Shown piece by piece: positions 1-9,179 of a DNA stretch of 64,000 nt. This stretch comes from JANXUR01 sp038229415 (lineage in GTDB: Bacteria > Acidobacteriota > Terriglobia > Terriglobales > Acidobacteriaceae). The notes under the pieces are model-generated. The model did not search any database and was not told the origin of the DNA. It saw only the letters and a program-made list of their open reading frames with translations. The stretch's first letter is position 1, and each line of letters begins with the position of its first letter. Position numbers and translations under genes: made by a program. The stretch is from contig JBBROM010000013.1 of the NCBI GenBank assembly GCA_038229415.1, positions 58,211-122,210 of the forward strand, given 5' to 3'.

Positions 1-46
1 CGACTATCGAGTGGATTGCCGCGAGTTTACACCAATAAGCGACTAC

Positions 47-3000
47 CTACACTACAAAATACTTTGCTTGCGGATGATGCACGACGATCGCTGAGGTGGA
101 CTGCTCGGGCTCGAGGAGGAATCCTGTGGTGAGGCGGACGCCCACGTTTTCTTCAGGCTTGAGTAACTGGAAGAGTTTGGTCTGGTCTTCGAGGTTCGGG
201 CAGGCGGGATAGCCGAACGAATAGCGCGAGCCGCGATATTTCTGGTGGAAGAGGTCGCGGATATTCGGCGAGTCGTCGGCAGAGATGCCGAGGTCGGCGC
301 GAATTTCCTTGTGGACGAATTCGGCGAGGGCTTCGGCGGTTTCGACGGCGAGTCCATGCAGGTAAAGATATTTGGTATAGGCTCCGGCCTCGAACAGGCG
401 ATGCGTCTCTTCCGACGGGCGCGGTCCGACGGTGACGAGTGAGCAGCCGAGCACGTCCATTTTGCCCGAGGATTTAGGCGCGAAGAAGTCGGAGACGCAG
501 AGCTTGCGTCCCTGCTTTTGGCGGGGGAAGGTGAAGCGGAGCAACTCGGGGAGATCGCCGTCGGGAATAGCGCCCTGCGCAATGTTTGCCGGATCGTAAA
601 CGATCACCTCGTTCCCTTCCCCTTGGCAGGGAAAGTAGCCGTAAACAGCTTGCGGCTCGAACCAATTTTTCTCGACAACTTCGTCTTGCAACTGTTCCTT
701 GATGGCGCGGAATTTTTCTGCCACGAGGCGAACATAGTCTTCCTGCGAAGCCGTCTTGAGCTGCCACTGATTCTTGAACAGTGCGGTTTCGTTAATGTAG
801 CGGAAGAGATCGTGCTGATCGTAGTCCTTGCGCACGCGAATGCCCCAGAACGGCGGCATGGGAATGTCGGGCGAGTCGGTGACCGCGGCGCTCCGCTCGG
901 CGGGAGCTTCGTCCTCGACGTTAGCGTCGAGACGGATGAACTCCTTGATGGTGCGGCCTTCGTGCATGCGGGCTTCGCGTTTGCCGTTGGAAGAAGGCGG
1001 CGAAGTGAGGTCGTCCATCACATGCAGGCCGGCGAAAGCATCTTCCGCGTAGAAAACCCCACCTTGATATTCGCGGCGGAGGTCGTCTTCCACGTACTTG
1101 CGAGTGAGCGCAGCACCGCCGCACACAACGGGAAAGTCGAGCTTCTGCAGTGCGAGATCCTGCAAGACGTACTTCATCTCCAGCGTGGATTTTACGAGCA
1201 AGCCGCTTAGTCCGATGGCGTGGGCGTTGTGCTCCTGCGCCGCGTGAATAATGGCTTCCGCCGACTGCTTGATGCCTAGGTTTACTACTTTGTAACCATT
1301 GTTGGTGAGGATGATATCCACAAGATTTTTGCCGATGTCGTGAACATCGCCGCGCACGGTGGCAAGCACCATGGTTCCTTTTTGTGAACCAGCGGTGCGC
1401 TCCATCTTCGGTTCGAGATGTGCGACCGCCTGCTTCATCACGCCAGCGGAATCGAGGACTGACGGCAACTGCATCTTGCGTGCGCCGAACAGGTCGCCGA
1501 CCGTGCGCATGCCTTCGAGCAGCACGTTGTTGATGAGGTCGAGCGGCGTGTAATTCAGCAGCGCTTCTTCCAGCAATTCTTCGAGCGTCTGGCGCTTTTC
1601 TGGCGGACCGACTGCCTTCTCGCCTTGAATGATGGCGTATTGCAGCTTGTCTTCAATGGAAAGATTTTCGACCTGCGCGCTCGGCGAGGCTTCGCGCTTG
1701 CCCTTCATCCCGGCGAAGTGCTGCATGTAGGCGGCGAGTGGTTCGCCGTTGGAGGTGTCGCGGAAGATGAGTTTGCGGGCGAGTTCGATTTCTACATCAG
1801 GAATTTTGTGTAGAGGATAGATTTTGCTGTAGTTGACGATGGCCAGATCAAGTCCGCGATTGACAGCTTCATACAGAAAGACGCTGTTGAGCACGCGGCG
1901 CGAATAAACATCAAGTCCGAAGGAAATGTTGCTCACGCCGAGAATCGTCTTGGCGAGCGGCAGTTCCTGCTTGATGCGACGCACCGCTTCCAGCGTTTCC
2001 ACTCCGGCGCTGCGATAGTCTTCCTGTCCGGTGGAAATCGGCAGCGTCAGCGGATCGAAGATGATGTCCACCGGGCGAATGCCGTAACGCTCGGTCGCCA
2101 TCTGATAAATACGTTTAGCAATCGCGACTTTCTTGTCGGCTGTGAGGGCCATGCCGTCTTCGTCAATCGTCAGCGCGATGACAGCTGCGCCGTAACGTTT
2201 CGCCATTGGCAGCACCTTCGAGGTGCGCTTCTCGCCATCTTCGAGATTGATCGAGTTGATAATGGGACGCCCGGGAATGCGCTTCAGCGCCTCTTCTACG
2301 ACGTCGGCCTCGGTGGAATCCACGAGAATGGGCGCGGGCACGCGTCCGGCGATGCGTTCGAGGATGTTGCACAGAAACTTTTTTTCGTCTTCGCCCACAA
2401 TTGCGCAGCAGATGTCGAGCATGTGCGAGCCTTCGTTAGCGAGGCGCTTGGCGAGCGCGAGAATCTCGTCGTAATTTTGGCTGCGGACCAGGTTCTTGAA
2501 GTGCTCCACGCGCGTGGTCGTATTCATCTCTTCGGCGACGATGAGTGGCTTGGGTTCGAGGTCGAGCGGAACGCTGGTGTAGGCGCTGGCAGCGGCTCCG
2601 ACCGGCTGCACGTTGCGCGCCGCAGGCTCGACTCCAGTGACGGCTTCCACGACGGCCTTGAGATGCTCAGGGGTGGTGCCGCAACATCCGCCAACGATGC
2701 GCACGCCGTAATCGGCGACGAAATGACGATGATAGTCGGCAAGCTCCTGCGGCGTGAGTTTGTAAACCGCGTGGCCGCCTTCATTTTGCGGCAGTCCGGC
2801 GTTGGGCAAGATGGCAATTTCGCGCGTGCAGTTCAGGCCGAGGTAGCGAACCGCATCGTTCATTTCCTTCGGGCCGGTAGCGCAGTTCAGGCCGATGATG
2901 TCAATGTCGTACGGCTCGAGCGTGGTGAGCGCTGCGCCGATTTCCGTACCGAGCAGCATAGTTCCTGTAGCTTCGAGCGTCACCTGCATTTGTACGGGCA

Positions 3001-3547
3001 GGCGCTTGCCAGCATCGCGCATCGCGTCGAATGTACCCGCGAGTGCGGCCTTAGCTTGCAGAATATCCTGGCAAGTTTCGATGAGCAGGATGTCCACGCC
3101 GCCTTCGATGAGCGCTGCGGCTTGCTCGCGAAAGGCTTCCGCCATCGCGTCGAACGAGATGTGACCTAGCGATGGCAGCTTGGTGGTGGGCCCCATCGAG
3201 CCGGAGACGAAGCGCGGGCGAGCGGGTGTGCTGAATTGCGCGGCCACTTCGCGAGCCAGCCTGGCCGAAGCGATATTCAGTTCGGCGACGCTATCTTGCA
3301 AATCGTATTCGGCTAGCACAACGCGACTGGCACCGAAGGTATTCGTCTCCACCACGTCGCAGCCCACGGCGAAGAACGACGCGTGAATGTCGCGGATGAT
3401 GTCCGGCCGACTGAGGCTCAGGATTTCGTTGCAGCCTTCCTTGCCGCGAAAGTCGTCGAGCGAGGGCTCGCGCACTTGAATGGACGTGCCCATCGCGCCG
3501 TCATAGACGACGACACGTTGGCGAACGAGTTGAAGAAAATCTGTCAT
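47..3547 (-). CDS. metH: Cobalamin-dependent methionine synthase
   Basis: MetH transfers a methyl group from methyltetrahydrofolate to homocysteine through cobalamin in the cytoplasm. All modules are visible in order: a homocysteine-binding barrel (about residues 10-310) with zinc-ligand motifs GLNCATGP and GGCCGTTPEH, a pterin-binding barrel (about 340-600), the cobalamin cap (about 645-735), a B12 domain with the axial-histidine motif DVHDIGKN, and a C-terminal SAM-dependent reactivation domain with RGSRYSFGYPACP. At about 1,170 residues it is near the usual family length. Two adjacent ATG codons (3550 and 3547) can start it and no clear Shine-Dalgarno decides between them. It lies downstream of nuoI, separated by a terminator, so it is probably transcribed alone. 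No cobalamin or SAM riboswitch was recognised upstream. Confidence 0.97.
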   Translation of the reverse strand: MTDFLQLVRQRVVVYDGAMGTSIQVREPSLDDFRGKEGCNEILSLSRPDIIRDIHASFFAVGCDVVETNTFGASRVVLAEYDLQDSVAELNIASARLAREVAAQFSTPARPRFVSGSMGPTTKLPSLGHISFDAMAEAFREQAAALIEGGVDILLIETCQDILQAKAALAGTFDAMRDAGKRLPVQMQVTLEATGTMLLGTEIGAALTTLEPYDIDIIGLNCATGPKEMNDAVRYLGLNCTREIAILPNAGLPQNEGGHAVYKLTPQELADYHRHFVADYGVRIVGGCCGTTPEHLKAVVEAVTGVEPAARNVQPVGAAASAYTSVPLDLEPKPLIVAEEMNTTTRVEHFKNLVRSQNYDEILALAKRLANEGSHMLDICCAIVGEDEKKFLCNILERIAGRVPAPILVDSTEADVVEEALKRIPGRPIINSINLEDGEKRTSKVLPMAKRYGAAVIALTIDEDGMALTADKKVAIAKRIYQMATERYGIRPVDIIFDPLTLPISTGQEDYRSAGVETLEAVRRIKQELPLAKTILGVSNISFGLDVYSRRVLNSVFLYEAVNRGLDLAIVNYSKIYPLHKIPDVEIELARKLIFRDTSNGEPLAAYMQHFAGMKGKREASPSAQVENLSIEDKLQYAIIQGEKAVGPPEKRQTLEELLEEALLNYTPLDLINNVLLEGMRTVGDLFGARKMQLPSVLDSAGVMKQAVAHLEPKMERTAGSQKGTMVLATVRGDVHDIGKNLVDIILTNNGYKVVNLGIKQSAEAIIHAAQEHNAHAIGLSGLLVKSTLEMKYVLQDLALQKLDFPVVCGGAALTRKYVEDDLRREYQGGVFYAEDAFAGLHVMDDLTSPPSSNGKREARMHEGRTIKEFIRLDANVEDEAPAERSAAVTDSPDIPMPPFWGIRVRKDYDQHDLFRYINETALFKNQWQLKTASQEDYVRLVAEKFRAIKEQLQDEVVEKNWFEPQAVYGYFPCQGEGNEVIVYDPANIAQGAIPDGDLPELLRFTFPRQKQGRKLCVSDFFAPKSSGKMDVLGCSLVTVGPRPSEETHRLFEAGAYTKYLYLHGLAVETAEALAEFVHKEIRADLGISADDSPNIRDLFHQKYRGSRYSFGYPACPNLEDQTKLFQLLKPEENVGVRLTTGFLLEPEQSTSAIVVHHPQAKYFVV

Positions 3548-3564
3548 CATTGCTAGAAACAAAC

Positions 3565-3602
3565 CCTACAAAAACGAAAACCGGCCCGCTGGGGCCGGCT
3601 CG
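3565..3602 (-). terminator. Rho-independent terminator after nuoI
   Basis: Read on the minus strand, GCCGGCCCC-AGC-GGGCCGG forms a GC-rich hairpin followed by TTTTCGTTTTT. It sits between the nuoI stop and the metH start, so it would end nuoI transcripts and separate the two genes. Confidence 0.85.
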
Positions 3603-3625
3603 CCTGAATCAAATTCGCGCGATCA

Positions 3626-4144
3626 CTAGCCCGTGGTGATGCCCTGACGTTCCATCTCAGCTTTGTTGAAGGTGACGCCCTCGCCCAAGTGGGCGGGTTG
3701 AATGGCCAGCAACTGTTCCTTGCGATAGATTAGGTTGGTGGCGTTAAACGAAGCGATCTCGAACCCGTGCCCGTGGGTGATGGCGTCGGTGGGGCAAGCC
3801 TCCACGCAATATCCGCAAAAGATGCAGCGGTTGTAGTCAATGTTGTAAACCTTGGCGTAACGCTCAGCACCGCTGACGCGATTCTCTTCGGTGTTCTCCG
3901 CCGCCTCAATGTAGATGCAGTTGCAGGGGCAGGCCGCCGCGCAGAGAAAACAGGCGACGCATTTTTCCAAGCCGTTTTCGTCGCGCTGTAGCACATGGAC
4001 GCCGCGAAAGCGCTCCTGAAACTTGGCACCTTTCAGTGGGCCGGGGCCGTCGGGATAATTCTCCACGGTGGTGGGCTGAAACATCTCCGCAAAGGTGATG
4101 CCCATGCCCTTGGCAACTGCCGCTATGTCTTTGACGACGCTCAT
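3626..4144 (-). CDS. nuoI: NADH-quinone oxidoreductase subunit I (two 4Fe-4S clusters)
   Basis: NuoI carries two 4Fe-4S clusters (N6a/N6b) in the peripheral arm of respiratory complex I. Two ferredoxin motifs are visible: CVACFLCAAACP (about residues 60-75) and CIFCGYCVEACP (about 105-120), each with the CxxCxxCxxxCP pattern. The length of 172 residues is normal for NuoI, and the N-terminal region resembles the usual membrane-proximal segment. No other nuo gene is nearby. The preceding gene is divergent and a terminator follows, so it stands alone. A stand-alone ferredoxin-type subunit is the alternative, but the length and the flanking motifs favour NuoI. Confidence 0.92.
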   Translation of the reverse strand: MSVVKDIAAVAKGMGITFAEMFQPTTVENYPDGPGPLKGAKFQERFRGVHVLQRDENGLEKCVACFLCAAACPCNCIYIEAAENTEENRVSGAERYAKVYNIDYNRCIFCGYCVEACPTDAITHGHGFEIASFNATNLIYRKEQLLAIQPAHLGEGVTFNKAEMERQGITTG

Positions 4145-4250
4145 AGGTAAGTTACCAGTATAAACACAGAGTCGGTCTGTCTGCTACAGTGCGGCCTGAA
4201 GACAAGCGTGGCATCTGGCCAATCCAGGCAGAGTCTGCTATGCTCCTGCG

Positions 4251-4913
4251 ATGCTAACGACGCTCATGCTTTGTGCAATTCTGGCTGGCGCGGCACCATC
4301 ACCATCACCTGCGCACCCGGCTACCATGCTTCGAATCCAAGTGACCAATGTGAGCCCCGACGTTCCTAGGGATAGCTTCGCAGCGCAACCGCGAACCTTA
4401 TTTCGCGCTGGCGACGGATTCTGCCGCGTGGACGAAGCCGATGACGCTACTCGGGGTATTCACGCGTCGCTGATCGTAAATGAGCCCGATGCCTGGTTCG
4501 TAAACTGGACGGACAAGACGGCACGACACTCAGTGGATCCTGGCCCAACCTTCAAGTGTCATCTTCCCATCTTTGCTACGCCTCCCGTAGCTGGTCATAC
4601 ATCAGACGTGCCGGCAGAGTTGGCGACCCTTGAGTTCGGGCGGGAGCTTGAATTCGCGAAGGCGCAGCATGCTAAGACAAAATCCGGACCACCGATGGTG
4701 GCTGACAAACCTACTGTCGAATATTATCTCGACTTTGGTGATCAGCAACTCACTTTACTCGTAGACCCCGACGTTGCTGGGAAAGAGCGGCTCTTCGCGA
4801 TTTCATTCGGGCGGCCGCATCATGAATCGGTCTATCTCTACAACCAGGTAGACACATACCCATTTGATCCAAAGGAGTTCTCGCAACCTGCGGGTATAAA
4901 GATGAAACCGTAG
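4251..4913 (+). CDS. Secreted hypothetical protein
   Basis: I do not recognise this 220-residue protein. It starts with a short hydrophobic stretch (MLTTLMLCAILAGAA) that looks like a signal peptide, followed by a Pro/Ser/Ala-rich linker. The rest is a soluble domain without a motif I can name. No strong Shine-Dalgarno precedes the ATG, so the start is moderately certain; a second ATG lies five codons downstream. It is divergent from nuoI and convergent with the methyltransferase gene, whose stop lies a few bases away. Its base composition seems more AT-rich than its neighbours, by eye only. Confidence 0.6.
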   Translation: MLTTLMLCAILAGAAPSPSPAHPATMLRIQVTNVSPDVPRDSFAAQPRTLFRAGDGFCRVDEADDATRGIHASLIVNEPDAWFVNWTDKTARHSVDPGPTFKCHLPIFATPPVAGHTSDVPAELATLEFGRELEFAKAQHAKTKSGPPMVADKPTVEYYLDFGDQQLTLLVDPDVAGKERLFAISFGRPHHESVYLYNQVDTYPFDPKEFSQPAGIKMKP

Positions 4914-4917
4914 ACCC

Positions 4918-5778
4918 CTAGTCGCCGAACTCGGGCTTGCGCCACACTCCCATGGCAGAAACAATCCGGTGCTCGTCCGCATTGCGCAGCATATTGCGCA
5001 TCACTTGCGGAAAGCGGTTGCCTATCACAAGATTCAAGCTGAGGGCGACCTCGCCTGATTTTTCATATGCTTCCAGACGACTGGCAAACGAAGCGCGGGC
5101 CGTATCCGTCATGTCTTGCCAATGGTAGGAGTCAAAGCCAGCTTCGGCAATCAGCTTGCGCACTTCGTCTGGCGTGGCAAGCGCGCTCAGATCAGCCCGG
5201 GTAGCCCACGCGACGGGAAAGTGAATGGGCTGCTTGGGGCCAGCCATGATATCGTGAATGGCGAGGCGCCCGCCGGGCTTGAGCAAGCGATAGGCCTTCT
5301 CATACAACTCAGCTTTGTCCGCGATATTCATGGAAGCATGTTGCGTCCACACCAGATCAAAGCTGGAATCTGCGAAGGGCGGCTTGAGCGCACTTCCCTG
5401 CTGGAACTTGACCCAGCGGTCGAGGCCGACGCGGCGGGTGAGTTCTGCGCCGACAGTGCAAAACTCTGAGCTAAGGTCGAGTACGGTGACGAGGCATCCG
5501 AAGCGTTCGGCCAGCATACGGGCCGGGCCTCCGATGCCGCCGCCGAGGTCGAGCACCTTCCATTGCGAACCGTGGTCAGAAGAACCGAGCGCACCGATGG
5601 CTAAATCGGCAAGCTTCTCCGTCGCCTGCGCACCGCCGGAGTGGAACTGATCCACCGGAGCCAAATCTTCCAGTGTGGGATGTAAAGGATCTTTGCCAGC
5701 CGCTGTAAGGGCAGCGTCCAAGCGCTCCAGCAAAGTGCCGGGGGAGTAGTGTTCCGCTATGCGTGCGTCGTTCGTCAT
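4918..5778 (-). CDS. Class I SAM-dependent methyltransferase
   Basis: A Rossmann-fold methyltransferase of the Methyltransf_11/UbiE-like group. The SAM-binding motif I is VLDLGGGIGGPARML (about residues 70-85), an acidic motif II follows (VTVLDLS), and the post-motif LLKPGGRLAIHDI is typical. The substrate cannot be told from sequence; small-molecule methylation (sarcosine/dimethylglycine or quinone type) is the usual role of relatives. I chose the ATG at 5778 because AGAG precedes it; a TTG eight codons upstream keeps the frame but is less likely. It is convergent with the upstream secreted gene. Confidence 0.85.
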   Translation of the reverse strand: MTNDARIAEHYSPGTLLERLDAALTAAGKDPLHPTLEDLAPVDQFHSGGAQATEKLADLAIGALGSSDHGSQWKVLDLGGGIGGPARMLAERFGCLVTVLDLSSEFCTVGAELTRRVGLDRWVKFQQGSALKPPFADSSFDLVWTQHASMNIADKAELYEKAYRLLKPGGRLAIHDIMAGPKQPIHFPVAWATRADLSALATPDEVRKLIAEAGFDSYHWQDMTDTARASFASRLEAYEKSGEVALSLNLVIGNRFPQVMRNMLRNADEHRIVSAMGVWRKPEFGD

Positions 5779-5893
5779 AATCTCTGTTTCGGGCCGTTCC
5801 AATTGAGCTTTGATCCTGATCCTCGCGTTCTCGTACCGTTCGTTGTTTCAAAACTTGCACAGCTTGCAAAGAAATGTGTTGCCGCTTTACTCG

Positions 5894-7459
5894 CTATTCG
5901 ATGCCGAATTCTTTCCAGCGTCGCGTTACCTGTTCTTTGGTCTTACTATCCATCGTAATCTCATCTGGCCAAGGACGTACGAATCCTTCCGCCGCCCACT
6001 TGCGCGTGGCGTCAATCCCCATCTTCGATCCATAGTTGGGAAGTCGCGATGCGTGGTCGAGCGAATCAATCGGGCCGAGGGTGAATTGAATGTCGCGCTC
6101 GGGGTCAATGTTGTTGAAGACTTTAAGAGCCACGTCGCCCAAATCCTGCACGTTCACATCTTCGTCCACGACCACAACGACTTTGGTGAACATCGCCTGG
6201 CCAAGCGACCAGATGGCATTCATTACCTTACGCGCCTGTCCGGGATACGACTTGCGGATACTGACGATCATCAGGTTGTGGAAGACGCCTTCGACGGGCA
6301 GATTCACGTCCACAATTTCCGGAATCGTCATGCGCATCAGCGGCAGAAAGATGCGCTCGACCGCTTTGCCCATGTAGGCGTCTTCCATCGGAGGCTTGCC
6401 CACGATGGTCGTCGCGTAAATCGGGTCTTTGCGATGGGTGATGCAGGTGACGTGCAGCACCGGGTACTCATCTTCCAGTGAGTAAAAACCAGTGTGATCG
6501 CCGAACGGGCCTTCCGTGCGAAGTTCGTCGAGGTTCACATAGCCTTCGATGACGATCTCTGCATTGGCGGGGACTTCGAGATCTACCGTTTCACACTTCA
6601 CCAGTTCCACGGGCTTCTGCCGCAAGAAGCCGGCGATGATGAACTCTTCGACCTCCGGCGGCGCGGGAACGATGGCGGAAAACGTAAGAGCCGGATCAGT
6701 GCCGATGACGACGGCGACTTCCATACGTCCGGTGGGGCGATTGCCTTCCGCGAGGCGCGCGCCACCCGAGGCGCGAGCCATCAGGTCTACCGCTGCGGAC
6801 TTGCCCACTGCATCGCCGCCCGTCGCGGCCATGCGCATACGCTCCCGCATATGTTCGGCTGCAATTTTTTGGCGCTGCCAGTGCACGCCCGCAGTGGTGG
6901 CGTCGTACACCTGCATGCGATACATTCCCATGTTGCGTTTGCCGGTGCGCGGATCACGGGTGATGACGCACGGCAGCGTGATGAAGCGACCACCATCCTG
7001 CGGCCAGCATTGCAAAACGGGAAAGTCGAGGAGCGAAAAATTATCCTTCTTGATAACTTCTTTGCACGGGCCCGTGGCGACCGTCTTGGGGAAGAAGTTG
7101 CCTGCTTCAGCCAGCATCGGCAGCATTTTTACTTTGTCGAGAAAACCCTGCGGTGACTTTACGTCCATAAAGCCGCGAATGCGCTCAGCGATTTCATCCA
7201 GCGAATCCACTTCCAGCGACATCTTCATGCGGCGTTCGGAGCCGAACTGATTGATCAGGACGCGCGCGCCAGGATGGCCCTTGAGGTTTTCAAACAGCAG
7301 CGCCTTGCCGCCGACTTCGCCCTGCTTGTTGCGCGATTTTGAGACCCGATCAGCGATCTCGGTGAGTTCGAGAATCGGATCCACCTCCGCCTTGATGCGG
7401 GTCAGTTCGCCAGCGCGGTCGAGTGTCTTGATGAAGTCGCGCAGATCGTCGTAAGCCAA
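5894..7459 (-). CDS. ubiD: UbiD-family decarboxylase (prenylated-FMN type)
   Basis: UbiD-family enzymes reversibly decarboxylate aromatic or alpha,beta-unsaturated acids using prenylated FMN made by UbiX. The protein is about 521 residues, the family length. Family-like segments are visible: FGSERRM near the N terminus, PVLQCWPQDGGRF and GMYRMQVYD in the middle, and EGPFGDHTGFYS with the conserved acidic residues. UbiD of ubiquinone/menaquinone synthesis is the default, but aromatic-acid decarboxylases share the fold and no UbiX gene is nearby. The start is taken as TTG at 7459 because a GGAGG lies five bases before it; the open frame continues upstream into the htrA gene but without a better start. 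It lies about 50 bases downstream of htrA on the same strand. Confidence 0.9.
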   Translation of the reverse strand: MAYDDLRDFIKTLDRAGELTRIKAEVDPILELTEIADRVSKSRNKQGEVGGKALLFENLKGHPGARVLINQFGSERRMKMSLEVDSLDEIAERIRGFMDVKSPQGFLDKVKMLPMLAEAGNFFPKTVATGPCKEVIKKDNFSLLDFPVLQCWPQDGGRFITLPCVITRDPRTGKRNMGMYRMQVYDATTAGVHWQRQKIAAEHMRERMRMAATGGDAVGKSAAVDLMARASGGARLAEGNRPTGRMEVAVVIGTDPALTFSAIVPAPPEVEEFIIAGFLRQKPVELVKCETVDLEVPANAEIVIEGYVNLDELRTEGPFGDHTGFYSLEDEYPVLHVTCITHRKDPIYATTIVGKPPMEDAYMGKAVERIFLPLMRMTIPEIVDVNLPVEGVFHNLMIVSIRKSYPGQARKVMNAIWSLGQAMFTKVVVVVDEDVNVQDLGDVALKVFNNIDPERDIQFTLGPIDSLDHASRLPNYGSKMGIDATRKWAAEGFVRPWPDEITMDSKTKEQVTRRWKEFGIE

Positions 7460-7491
7460 AAATCCCTCCGGCGTGAACTCTCTATTATAAG
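7457..7491 (-). promoter_or_regulatory. ubiD start region: GGAGG ribosome site before TTG, with TATAAT upstream
   Basis: On the minus strand a GGAGG (7469-7465) sits five bases before a TTG codon at 7459, which decides the ubiD start. A TATAAT (7489-7484) lies about 25 bases upstream of that start, in the gap after the htrA stop, but no convincing -35 hexamer was seen. UbiD may therefore have its own weak promoter as well as read-through from htrA. Confidence 0.45.
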
Positions 7492-7508
7492 GCGTCGCAC
7501 GCTGGCGG

Positions 7509-9020
7509 CTATTCCAGTTCGAATGCAGCGTAGTCCAAACCGTCGCTGCGTTCCACTTGCAACACCACGGCATCCCCAGACTTCAGTACATTCATATCTT
7601 TCTGCAGCTCCGCCAGACTAAGCACTGGCTTCGAATTGACAGAGTGAATTACATCGCCGGGCCGCAGACCGATTCCGCGTCCGCTTGCAGAGCCGGCGTT
7701 CGCGACTACGATCACACCGGTCCTGAACCGCAGTTCCGGCAGCATGCTTAGGGCATGATCGTCTATGTCAATCGCGAGTACTCCCAGTTTTGCCACCAGA
7801 TTCTTTTCCGGATCCACCAGATCAAGCAGACGGTCCACATCGTGCTTCTGCGACAAGACGGGTACGTGCAGCGTCATTTTGCTGTTGCCACGCAACACTT
7901 CCAGCGTCATCAGTTCGTCGGTGGGATGCAGATACAAGCTGCTCTCAAGTTGCGGCAGAGAACGAATCGGCCGACCATCCACCGCCGTCACCACATCGTT
8001 AATCTTCAGGCCCGCACTCTCCGCAGTTCCGCCGGGTAGAACGTCCACAATGACTACGCCACTGGAAACGGCCAGCCCCAAGCCTTTGGCCAAGGTGGGA
8101 GTGATGGCTTCCGAAGCAGCTCCGATTTCGCTGCGATCCACATGGCCAAACTTGCGAATGCGGTCAAACACAAAGCTGACGACGCGCACGGGAATCGCGA
8201 AACCCAGGCCCTCGCTGCCACCACTCTCGGTCAAAATAAAGGTGTCTATGCCCAGAACATGGCCGTCAACGTCAATCAGCGGGCCACCGCTGTTGCCGGG
8301 GTTAATCGGCGCATCCGTTTGGATGTACACCATCGCTTGCCGCAGATCGGGTTGGCGATCCACCGCGCTCACCACTCCCATGCTGACTGAGTTGCCTAGG
8401 CCTTCGGGATTGCCCAGCGCCAATGCGATCTGCCCCTGCCGGATGGGGTGCTTGGGATCGAGCTTCAAGAACGGCAGTCCGCTGGCTTCAATCTTAAGCA
8501 CCGCGAGATCCGTTTCCTGATGCACGCCAACGATGCGTGCGATGTAGCTCACCTTTTCGGCTTCGGGATCATTCGGATTCGCCGAAACCGGAGTGACCAG
8601 CACTTCCACCTTGCGGGCGTGAGCCACTACATGGGCGTTGGTGACGATATAGCCCTCGGGATCAACGATCACTCCCGACCCCACCGAGCTTTGCCGCCCC
8701 ACCAGCGCGGTTCTTCCGCCTTCCTGCGTTTCCAACGGGCCAAATGCGGTGACGTGAACCTCGACGACTGCGGGGGCCGTCCGGGCCACCAAAGCCTGCA
8801 GGGATGCGTCAAACTGCCTTAGGGCATCATTCTGCGGAATGGCGGGTGCCGCTGCCTGGTTTTCTGCTGAAACAGCGCGCCCGGCGCTCTTGTTGGCGGC
8901 TGGCGGTTGCGCTGATGCTGCACTGGAAAGCAGCAAGCCGCTGCAACAAAGTGACGCCAGCAGCGCAGTACAACGGCGGGCGTTTACGAAATCAGATACA
9001 CGTGACCACAAAGAACTCAT
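7509..9020 (-). CDS. HtrA/DegP-type periplasmic serine protease with two PDZ domains
   Basis: A Do-like quality-control protease of the cell envelope. A signal peptide (hydrophobic residues about 18-36, ending near ASAQ) precedes a trypsin-like domain with the full catalytic triad: His130 in TNAHVV, Asp171 in TDLAVLKI, Ser244 in GNSGGPL. Two PDZ-like domains follow (about residues 300-390 and 410-500). The 503-residue length fits DegP/DegQ-type proteins. GGGAGAG precedes the ATG. It is divergent from the fabF-like gene and upstream of ubiD on the same strand; no functional link with ubiD is evident. Confidence 0.93.
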   Translation of the reverse strand: MSSLWSRVSDFVNARRCTALLASLCCSGLLLSSAASAQPPAANKSAGRAVSAENQAAAPAIPQNDALRQFDASLQALVARTAPAVVEVHVTAFGPLETQEGGRTALVGRQSSVGSGVIVDPEGYIVTNAHVVAHARKVEVLVTPVSANPNDPEAEKVSYIARIVGVHQETDLAVLKIEASGLPFLKLDPKHPIRQGQIALALGNPEGLGNSVSMGVVSAVDRQPDLRQAMVYIQTDAPINPGNSGGPLIDVDGHVLGIDTFILTESGGSEGLGFAIPVRVVSFVFDRIRKFGHVDRSEIGAASEAITPTLAKGLGLAVSSGVVIVDVLPGGTAESAGLKINDVVTAVDGRPIRSLPQLESSLYLHPTDELMTLEVLRGNSKMTLHVPVLSQKHDVDRLLDLVDPEKNLVAKLGVLAIDIDDHALSMLPELRFRTGVIVVANAGSASGRGIGLRPGDVIHSVNSKPVLSLAELQKDMNVLKSGDAVVLQVERSDGLDYAAFELE

Positions 9021-9162
9021 TCCACTCTCCCAGTCTATGCGTGTCCAGAAGGCACACGCAGAAGCGTTACCGTGTTAAAGATGCTTGGCCGATACGCTAG
9101 TGTGCAAGTTTGACGTAAAACGCGTATGCGCGGACACACACGCAGGATAAATTCCGAAACCT

Positions 9163-9171
9163 TGCTAAAAT
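9163..9171 (+). promoter_or_regulatory. Candidate extended -10 element before the fabF-like gene
   Basis: TGCTAAAAT matches an extended -10 (TGnTANAAT). The predicted transcript start falls within a few bases of the ATG at 9180, and no Shine-Dalgarno lies between, so a leaderless or near-leaderless transcript is possible. No clear -35 was found. This is inference from pattern only. Confidence 0.35.
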
Positions 9172-9179
9172 CTCGAACA

